Shown: one piece after another, positions 6,665 to 11,330 of the stretch
Position numbering within the stretch: the stretch's first letter is position 1
Layout: each line of letters starts with the position of its first letter
Assembly (NCBI GenBank): GCA_002393555.1
Contig: DGSP01000084.1
Span: forward strand, 1 to 11,330
DNA length: 11,330 nucleotides
Direction of reading: 5' to 3'
From: Prevotellaceae bacterium UBA4359
GTDB taxonomy: Bacteria; Bacteroidota; Bacteroidia; Bacteroidales; Bacteroidaceae
Notes under the pieces: generated by a model
Databases searched by the model: none
What the model was told of the DNA's origin: nothing
The model's input: only the letters and a program-made list of their open reading frames with translations
Made by a program: the position numbers and the translations under genes

Positions 6665-8059
6665 ATGGAAAGTGTTTGGAATGTAGTGCAGGCAGTGGTG
6701 GGCATCGTAAATGAGATGTCGCCCTATCTGCTGTTGGGTTTTCTGTTGGCAGGCATCATGCATGCCTTCATCCCCGACGGATGGTTTAACAAATATCTGA
6801 GCGGAAACACGATGCGGTCGGTCATCAATGCTGCCATCTTCGGGGTGCCGCTGCCGTTGTGTTCCTGTGGCGTGATACCCACCGCCATGTCCCTTCGTCG
6901 CGAAGGAGCCAGCAAGGGTGCGGTGGTGTCGTTCCTGATTGCCACGCCACAGACGGGTGTGGATAGCATCTTCGCCACCTATTCGCTCATGGGGCTGCCT
7001 TTTGCCATCGTGCGTCCCATTGCGGCTTTGTTTACGGCAGTGATGGGTGGAGCATTTGTGACGATGGGGACCCTCTCCCCCAAGACCCACCCCTCACCCT
7101 CCCTACAGGGAGGGAGTAGTATCTCTGCCAATGAGGGAGGTAATGCGGAAACTAACGAACAAGGTGACCACTCCCTCCCTGTAGGGAGGGTGAGGGGAGG
7201 GTCTTGGAGAGTAGGTGAGAGGGTCGTCTCTGCCCTCAAGTTCGGCTTTGTCGAAATGATGGAGGACATCGGCAAGTGGTTGGTCGTGGGCCTTATTGTG
7301 GCAGGACTGATTACCGCCTTGGTGCCCGATGAGTTCTTCGCCATCTTCAAGGACAACACCGCCCTGAGCATGCTCTTGGTGTTGTGTATCAGTGTGCCTA
7401 TGTATATTTGTGCCACGGGCAGCATCCCCATCGCTGTGGCACTCATGATGAAGGGGTTGACTCCTGGAGCCGCTTTGGTGATGCTCATGGCCGGCCCTGC
7501 CTGCAATGTGGCAAGCATCTTGGTCATCAACAAAGTGTTGGGAAAGAAAACGCTCCTGCTCTATCTCACCGCCATCATCACAGGTTCCATCCTCTTCGGC
7601 GTGGCCATCGACCAGTTGCTGCCCCGCGAGTGGTTCACCGACCATCTGATGAGCACTCACGCCTGCTGTCACGATGTGGCTGGCTGGTTCGAGTGGACCT
7701 GCACGGGCATCCTCGTTCTTTTGCTGCTCAATGTGCTCCGCATGAAGTTGCAGCACAAGTCTGCATGCTCTTGTGGACACGACCACGAGGGGCATTGCCA
7801 TTGCCACGAGCACCACGACCATTGCCACGATGAGGCATGTTGTGAAGAGGACGCTTGCGAAACCAAAACCTATGTGGTGAAAGGCATGACCTGCAACCAT
7901 TGTCGTGCCAATACTGAGAAGGTCATCCGCACCGTCAAGGGTGTGGAGTCCGTATCTGTTGACCTCCAGAGTGGCATCGCTACCGTGACAGGCGATGGCA
8001 TTGATGACAAGGCTGTGAAAGAGGCGGTGGAGAGCATCGGATTTTCGATTGAAGAATAG
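6665..8059 (+). CDS. SO_0444-type Cu/Zn efflux permease with HMA domain
   Basis: This 464-aa inner-membrane protein matches the DUF318/ArsP-type permease fold, in the group called SO_0444 family Cu/Zn efflux transporters. Two repeated membrane halves are visible: the first with PLPLCSCGVIP (63-73) and TPQTGVDS (94-101), the second with VPMYICATGSIP (244-255) and GPACNVAS (277-284). The Cys66-Ser-Cys68 pair probably binds metal in the path. After the last membrane segment (about 345-358) comes a Cys/His-rich tail (SACSCGHDHEGHCHCHEHHD, 367-386, onward to 398). A C-terminal heavy-metal-associated domain (402-462) carries GMTCNHC (Cys410, Cys413). Residues about 135-188, between the halves, are encoded by a palindromic repeat and look non-conserved. 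The ATG at 6665 follows AAAGGA. An export role for Cu or Zn is inferred from family and metal-binding tails. Confidence 0.88.
   Translation: MESVWNVVQAVVGIVNEMSPYLLLGFLLAGIMHAFIPDGWFNKYLSGNTMRSVINAAIFGVPLPLCSCGVIPTAMSLRREGASKGAVVSFLIATPQTGVDSIFATYSLMGLPFAIVRPIAALFTAVMGGAFVTMGTLSPKTHPSPSLQGGSSISANEGGNAETNEQGDHSLPVGRVRGGSWRVGERVVSALKFGFVEMMEDIGKWLVVGLIVAGLITALVPDEFFAIFKDNTALSMLLVLCISVPMYICATGSIPIAVALMMKGLTPGAALVMLMAGPACNVASILVINKVLGKKTLLLYLTAIITGSILFGVAIDQLLPREWFTDHLMSTHACCHDVAGWFEWTCTGILVLLLLNVLRMKLQHKSACSCGHDHEGHCHCHEHHDHCHDEACCEEDACETKTYVVKGMTCNHCRANTEKVIRTVKGVESVSVDLQSGIATVTGDGIDDKAVKEAVESIGFSIEE
7069..7225. repeat. REP-like palindromic repeat embedded in frame in the permease gene
   Basis: Arms at 7081-7116 and 7171-7206 are inverted copies matching at 35 of 36 positions. 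Outer arms GACCCTCTC (7069-7077) and GAGAGGGTC (7217-7225) extend the dyad with an interruption. Each main arm ends in its own small palindrome, CCCTCCCTACAGGGAGGG on the left (7097-7114). The 54-nt centre is unpaired. It encodes residues about 135-188 (PSPSLQGGSS through HSLPVGRVRGGS), a low-complexity loop between the two membrane halves, and the frame stays open. From memory, CCCTCCCTACAGGGAGGG-type units recur in Bacteroidales intergenic DNA. Confidence 0.85.
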
Positions 8060-8074
8060 GCACGGTAGATACCT

Positions 8075-8177
8075 TGTTCCACAGCCTCAAAATCGGTCTG
8101 AGTCACACCCCTATCATAGGTGTGACTCAGACCACTACCATAGGTGTGACTCACACCGATTTTGAGGCTGTGGAACA
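8075..8177. repeat. Triple 15-bp near-palindrome array inside a perfect 23-bp inverted repeat
   Basis: Cores GGTCTGAGTCACACC (8095-8109), GGTGTGACTCAGACC (8119-8133) and GGTGTGACTCACACC (8143-8157) start exactly 24 bp apart. The first is the exact reverse complement of the second, so they form a 15-bp stem with a 9-nt loop. Flanks at 8075-8097 and 8155-8177 are perfect 23-bp inverted copies (left begins TGTTCCACAGCCTCA). After one mismatch the outer stem continues into the first and third cores for 11 more base pairs. The element therefore has at least two competing folds. It sits between convergent genes (stops at 8059 and 8252), so a two-way terminator or mRNA end protector is plausible. 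Neither side has a clear T-run. The remaining 8178-8251 shows nothing recognisable. Confidence 0.88.
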
Positions 8178-8251
8178 CCCGTTTGGGAAGCACAGTCGGA
8201 AGGGGAGAATGTGGAACGCTTTTTCAGGGGGACGATAGGTTGGAGTGAGTT

Positions 8252-9034
8252 TTAAGGCAAATGGATGGGGAGGTCTTCGTAGCAAGGCTCGTCCCTCAAG
8301 AATTTCAATGCTTTATCTTGCCATGTCTTGCAGATAAAGTAGGGGGCATGCGCCATCTTGATGTGGAGATTACGTAGATTGATTTTGTATGGAAAAGCTA
8401 ACATGGCACAACGTTCGCCAATGTTGACAGTCAGTTCGTCGGGGTCTAAGTCGTAGAATACGTTGCCAATGACTTTGACTTTCTTTGTGTTTCGCATGGG
8501 GACAGGGCATTGGTCAAGGATATAATAGTAATCATCATTTCTATGACCAAAACTGTTCACGCCTGCAATGGTGGTATAGCCACTATAGGGTCTTTCATTG
8601 ACTATTTTGGCACGGCTCATTCCTCCGTTTGAAGGAATGTCCGCTTCCATAAACATGGTGGCTTTCACTACATCACCCGTATAGATTTTCTTTCCCTTGT
8701 CATCACGGTAACCTGTATAGAAGCCAGCGAAGATGACAGGGAAGATTTTGATGTCTTTGAACACCTCCAGATTCTGAAGCCTTCCTGTCAACTTGAAGTC
8801 ATCTAACGTCAAATAATGCTCGGCTTTTTCATCTTGTGTCCAGAAGAACAGAAGGTCACGATAAAAGAATAGGCTGTCTACGCTGGCATAACCAAATGTG
8901 CAGTCACTTTTGATAAACCTTACTTCGATTTCGTCAAAGTAGTGGTCGGTATCAACATCCATTAATAAATCATCCAAGAACTGTTCAACATTCTCTTGGA
9001 AATCTGCATTAGAACACATTACCTTTGCTTTCAT
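8252..9034 (-). CDS. YopX-like domain protein
   Basis: This 260-aa protein has no signal peptide or membrane segment. Its middle carries GFYTGYRDDKGKKIYTGDVV (104-123), closely matching the YopX (PF09643) hallmark in which a Gly-Leu/Tyr-Lys/Arg-Asp-x-x-Gly-Lys turn precedes Ile-Tyr-x-Gly-Asp. VKVIGNVFYDLDPDEL (186-201) matches the usual C-terminal VIGNIYEN-type end of that domain. YopX proteins are mostly phage- or prophage-encoded and of unknown function. Here about 100 extra residues precede the motif and about 60 follow it (from VNIGERCAMLAFPYKINLRN to EDLPIHLP); I do not recognise either. The ATG at 9034 lies 27 nt after a TACCTTTG box. It shares its upstream 19-bp element with the next gene, suggesting joint control by the WYL regulator. 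Base composition is more AT-rich than at 2000-8000. Confidence 0.72.
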   Translation of the reverse strand: MKAKVMCSNADFQENVEQFLDDLLMDVDTDHYFDEIEVRFIKSDCTFGYASVDSLFFYRDLLFFWTQDEKAEHYLTLDDFKLTGRLQNLEVFKDIKIFPVIFAGFYTGYRDDKGKKIYTGDVVKATMFMEADIPSNGGMSRAKIVNERPYSGYTTIAGVNSFGHRNDDYYYILDQCPVPMRNTKKVKVIGNVFYDLDPDELTVNIGERCAMLAFPYKINLRNLHIKMAHAPYFICKTWQDKALKFLRDEPCYEDLPIHLP

Positions 9035-9060
9035 ATCTACTTGTTTTAGTGAATATGATG

Positions 9061-9098
9061 CAAAGGTAATGCGAGATACGGCAAAAACGTTGCACAGT
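9061..9098 (-). promoter_or_regulatory. Promoter and 19-bp operator copy 1 (YopX-like gene)
   Basis: On the minus strand the 19-bp element (plus-strand text GGCAAAAACGTTGCACAGT, 9080-9098) is followed after 11 nt by TACCTTTG (9068-9061). The start codon is 27 nt further on at 9034. The element contains GCAA and TTGC arms five bases apart and covers the -33 region, where no canonical TTTG is seen. An identical copy at 10113-10131 has the same 11-nt distance to its own box. Confidence 0.7.
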
Positions 9099-9114
9099 GG
9101 AGAGGAAATAGTGA

Positions 9115-10065
9115 CTATTTTATTATTTCATCAATCACTTTTTTCCACTTTACAGCATTGTCACAAATCCATTTAAAATATTCTCCTCTTTGTTTGGAAT
9201 CATGGCTGCTTACGTCACAATTATCTTTGGAAATAGTGATATAAGTGCTTTGACGCCCTTCTTTTTCGTCTTTAATAATATCTTCCTTTTCTGTTGGAAA
9301 ATATTTGTCAATTATCTGTTGGCTGTTTTTTATTTGTTCATAATGTTTTTTTGAATAGGGAATATAGATGCCACATGTAATCGTATTTTTTCTTGTGTCA
9401 AACTTTGCAAATGTCCAAAGATCAGGATTCCCGAATGGAATGTCTTGAGCATTTTGCTTAGATGGTTTTCTTAATCTAGTATAATACAGGCTGAATACGG
9501 AGTCGGTACTTGCATAATCTTGGAATTCGTTCCAAAATTCCATACAGAATAGTTGAGAACCAGTAGCAGGGTCTGTACTTCTTTGAATTTTGTCCCATGC
9601 ATCGGGTTGAACAACAATATTAAATCTTGGAGCTAATTTGGAGTCTTCGATTTTCCATAATTCGATTTCTATCATAAAAACAGAAATCTTATCATCTGTG
9701 TGCTGGTTCAGCCATTCGATTGCTCTTTGATGCTCTTGTCTGGCTCTTTTCACTATCCAAATCAATATTTCAGCATCTTTATTGGACGCATAAGTAAGAA
9801 CTTTCCCCAAATGGTCATGGTCACTTTGTTCTAACTGATTCTCAATAATTACTTTTTGTTCAGTATCTTGTACTTTGGCAAAAATGTCAACATTGAATGA
9901 GCCAACTGGAGATTCTCGCTCAATCAATTCCAAAGTGAGACCTATTTCATCACTTAATATGGCCAAGTTCTCTTCTTTTGCCAACCAACATGTGAAGTTG
10001 CGGGCCTCATCAGGCCATACTTTTCTTATGTCATTTACTTTTTCCAATTTCCCTAGATTTTCCAT
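9115..10065 (-). CDS. PD-(D/E)XK nuclease-like protein with DUF4268-type C-terminus
   Basis: This 316-aa protein has an N-terminal restriction-endonuclease-like core. GSFNVDIFAKV (55-65) supplies Asp60, and KVIIENQLEQSDHDHLGKVLTYA (71-93) supplies the Glu75-x-Gln77 variant of the ExK motif plus a conserved helix; an upstream acidic residue near Glu46 or Glu49 may complete the site. From about 170 the sequence (LFCMEFWNEFQDYA, DLWTFAKF, CGIYIPYSKKHYEQIK) resembles DUF4268 (PF14088), which often follows such a core in uncharacterised proteins found near defence or restriction genes. DNA cleavage is inferred, not shown. The gene is strongly AT-rich. It stands alone between two copies of a 19-bp element (9080-9098, 10113-10131) and is divergent from the WYL regulator. 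The ATG at 10065 lies 29 nt after a TATCTTTG box. Confidence 0.8.
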   Translation of the reverse strand: MENLGKLEKVNDIRKVWPDEARNFTCWLAKEENLAILSDEIGLTLELIERESPVGSFNVDIFAKVQDTEQKVIIENQLEQSDHDHLGKVLTYASNKDAEILIWIVKRARQEHQRAIEWLNQHTDDKISVFMIEIELWKIEDSKLAPRFNIVVQPDAWDKIQRSTDPATGSQLFCMEFWNEFQDYASTDSVFSLYYTRLRKPSKQNAQDIPFGNPDLWTFAKFDTRKNTITCGIYIPYSKKHYEQIKNSQQIIDKYFPTEKEDIIKDEKEGRQSTYITISKDNCDVSSHDSKQRGEYFKWICDNAVKWKKVIDEIIK

Positions 10066-10093
10066 ATAAAAAATATTTTATTTGTTATTGCTG

Positions 10094-10131
10094 CAAAGAT
10101 ACGCAATCTTTTGGCAAAAACGTTGCACAGT
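10094..10131 (-). promoter_or_regulatory. Promoter and 19-bp operator copy 2 (nuclease-like gene)
   Basis: On the minus strand the 19-bp element (plus-strand GGCAAAAACGTTGCACAGT, 10113-10131) is followed after 11 nt by TATCTTTG (10101-10094). The start codon is at 10065. Element, 11-nt gap, box and leader length all match those of the YopX-like gene. The copy also overlaps the -33 element of the divergent WYL promoter. Confidence 0.75.
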
Positions 10132-10153
10132 CCCGACTATTTCCGTACTTTTG
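10123..10153 (+). promoter_or_regulatory. Promoter of the WYL regulator gene
   Basis: TTG at 10123-10125, inside the 19-bp element, is followed after 20 nt by TACTTTTG at 10146-10153, the Bacteroidetes pattern. The start codon at 10170 leaves a leader of about 10 nt. A protein bound to the 19-bp element would cover this -33 region and the opposite one together. Confidence 0.7.
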
Positions 10154-10169
10154 CGAAAATAATTGGATT

Positions 10170-11081
10170 ATGGCTAAGAATTTGTTTGCACGCTACATTT
10201 GGGAGTTGACTACCATTTATCGTGTTGGACGTATCACACTCAAGGAACTTAATGAGCGGTGGCAGAATTGTTATTTGTATGATGGGAAGGATATTCCTCG
10301 TCGCACGTTTGACTATCATCGCAAGGAAATAAAAATGCTGTTTAACCTGAACATCATTTGTGACAAGCACGATAACACCTATCATGTGGAGGATGATGAT
10401 GACTATCGCAATGGGGAATTGCGTCGGTGGCTTGTTAATAGTGTGGCTGTGAGTTCAATAGTGCGTGAAGCAGAAGATTTGGGTAGCCGTATTGCTTTGG
10501 AGTACATACCATCAAGCGAGCCTTTCCTACCCAACATCATTCAGGCTCTGCGAGAGAATAAAGTTATTTCGTTTGTTTATCAGAGTTTCGATAGGGATAC
10601 ACCAACACAACACACGCTCATGCCTTATGCACTCAAGTTGTTTCGTCAACGTTGGTACATTGTGGGTAAGCCATTGGATGATGAAAGGACTCTTATTTTT
10701 GCTACTGATCGTATCAGCACATTAACAATAGAAGAGAAAACATTCAAATATCCTAAGGACTTTGACATCAATGAGTATTATAGTGATTCCTTTGGCATCA
10801 TCATCGAAGAAGGTGTGCCCTGTGAGCATATTGTGATTAAGGTGGCAAGCCCTCAAGTGAAATACTTGCGTTCCCTGCCTCTTCATTCATCCCAACGTGA
10901 AACAGTCACGACACCTGAACACTCCATTTTTGAATATGACTTGAAGCCAACTTATGACTTTGAGCAGGAACTTCTCTCGCATCGCGAAGATTTTGAAGTC
11001 CTCCAACCCGAGTCTTTGAGAAATAGAATGAAGGCTATTGTGCAGAATATGTATAAAAGGTATTGTGCTGATGCCTCTTGA
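10170..11081 (+). CDS. WYL-domain transcriptional regulator
   Basis: This 303-aa DNA-binding regulator has a likely winged-helix region at residues 1-75 (including RITLKELNERW and PRRTFDYHRKEIKMLF). The WYL domain (about 122-190) shows VISFVYQSFDRD, then LMPYALKLFRQRWYIVG (150-166, with the signature Trp162-Tyr163) and LIFATDRISTL (175-185). A WCX-type C-terminal dimerisation region follows (about 215-298). This HTH-WYL-WCX order is that of the BrxR/CapW regulators, which repress phage-defence genes until a signal, thought to be a nucleic-acid product, binds the WYL domain. All parts look intact. It is divergent from the nuclease-like gene across 104 nt holding the 19-bp element. I infer that it represses itself, that gene and the YopX-like gene. 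Other ligands or an activator role are possible. Confidence 0.88.
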   Translation: MAKNLFARYIWELTTIYRVGRITLKELNERWQNCYLYDGKDIPRRTFDYHRKEIKMLFNLNIICDKHDNTYHVEDDDDYRNGELRRWLVNSVAVSSIVREAEDLGSRIALEYIPSSEPFLPNIIQALRENKVISFVYQSFDRDTPTQHTLMPYALKLFRQRWYIVGKPLDDERTLIFATDRISTLTIEEKTFKYPKDFDINEYYSDSFGIIIEEGVPCEHIVIKVASPQVKYLRSLPLHSSQRETVTTPEHSIFEYDLKPTYDFEQELLSHREDFEVLQPESLRNRMKAIVQNMYKRYCADAS

Positions 11082-11137
11082 CCCAGCCCATAAGACCGGC
11101 TGCCTCTAATAATAAGAACCCAAATAGTGTGTGGAGA

Positions 11138-11164
11138 AAGTGTAACAGTGGGGGTGTTACACTT
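11138..11164. repeat. Hairpin after the WYL gene
   Basis: AAGTGTAACA (11138-11147) and TGTTACACTT (11155-11164) form a perfect 10-bp stem with a G-rich 7-nt loop, 56 nt after the WYL stop. No T-run follows, so it may be a transcript end, an mRNA stabiliser or an operator. The rest of 11082-11273 shows no gene I can support. Confidence 0.5.
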
Positions 11165-11273
11165 GCAACATAACGTATCGTTCTGGTGGGGCAGAAGCAG
11201 GGGAGGGGATGCAGGATAGGCGGAAGAAACTTTGTGGAAAGATGGCATTAGATGGTGCGTTAAACGAAAGGGC

Positions 11274-11301
11274 AAAAAAAAATGGGATGCCGCTGCATCC
11301 C
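11274..11301 (-). terminator. Probable factor-independent terminator for a leftward gene beyond the window
   Basis: GGGATGC (11284-11290), loop CGCT and GCATCCC (11295-11301) form a 7-bp GC-rich stem. Nine A residues (11274-11282) lie on its left, so on the minus strand the hairpin is followed by nine T residues. That fits a terminator for a gene entering from the right. Alternatively, it is a leader hairpin of a rightward gene, since the following text TTAACCTTAAATCTAATACT looks like an untranslated AT-rich leader. Confidence 0.5.
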
Positions 11302-11330
11302 GAACCTTTGTTAACCTTAAATCTAATACT

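Noticed and set aside
6550..6705. A longer N-terminus for the HhH protein and an earlier start (6611) for the permease
   Set aside because: Both extensions cross the divergent promoter region. The internal starts give a clean signal peptide and a Shine-Dalgarno-preceded membrane protein respectively.
8095..8157. A short CRISPR array
   Set aside because: Repeats are only 15 bp, near-palindromic and variable, with one copy inverted and 8-9 nt between copies. There are no cas genes nearby. The same applies to 1959-2019.
9080..10131. A transposon or IS with 19-bp target duplications
   Set aside because: There is no transposase and no terminal inverted repeats, and 19 bp is long for a target duplication. 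The fixed 11-nt distance to both promoter boxes fits an operator better.
10952..11275. A 107-codon open frame on the minus strand at the right edge
   Set aside because: It overlaps the C-terminus of the WYL gene and the hairpin at 11138-11164, has no recognisable motif, and shows irregular composition.

Overview
The window looks like a chromosomal segment of a Bacteroidales bacterium, most likely in the Prevotella/Segatella range. The evidence is the Bacteroidetes-type promoter box TAnnTTTG (several with a TTG/TTTG element 19-20 nt upstream), very short leaders, few Shine-Dalgarno sites, a secreted helix-hairpin-helix/beta-strand protein ending in Phe, and a DUF318-type Cu/Zn permease. The genus is an inference.

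Left edge (1-442, AT-rich): the 3' tail of a possible polymorphic toxin, which has lost its 5' part, overlaps (ATGA) the start of a possible immunity gene that runs off the window. Next comes a leftward AlkZ-related winged-helix protein (443-1150). It shares an overlapping divergent promoter region with a rightward flavodoxin-like FMN reductase (1269-1952). A tandem array of three 15-bp near-palindromes follows. A rightward cluster then holds nadD (2053-2655), a secreted tyrosine phosphatase (2677-3564) and an APH-like small-molecule kinase (3601-4458). The kinase converges, with a 12-nt gap, on a large secreted helix-hairpin-helix protein (4471-6549, minus). That gene is divergent from a Cu/Zn efflux permease with a His/Cys-rich tail and an HMA domain (6665-8059). 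The permease contains a large palindromic repeat in frame. After its stop lies a second array of three 15-bp near-palindromes, enclosed in a perfect inverted repeat.

Right part (8252-11081, more AT-rich): this resembles an accessory or defence-type module. It has a YopX-like protein (minus), a PD-(D/E)XK nuclease-like protein with a DUF4268-type C-terminus (minus), and a divergent WYL-domain regulator (plus). An identical 19-bp element, GGCAAAAACGTTGCACAGT, lies exactly 11 nt upstream of the TAnnTTTG box of both minus-strand genes. The second copy also supplies the -33 element of the WYL gene's own promoter. I infer that the WYL protein controls itself, the nuclease and the YopX-like gene through this operator, making the three genes one regulon. 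This is the best candidate for an undescribed system here.

The right edge (11082-11330) has no gene I can support. It holds a hairpin after the WYL gene and an inverted repeat flanked by nine A residues, which reads as a terminator for a leftward gene beyond the window. All family assignments are from motif recognition by eye; no database search was run.
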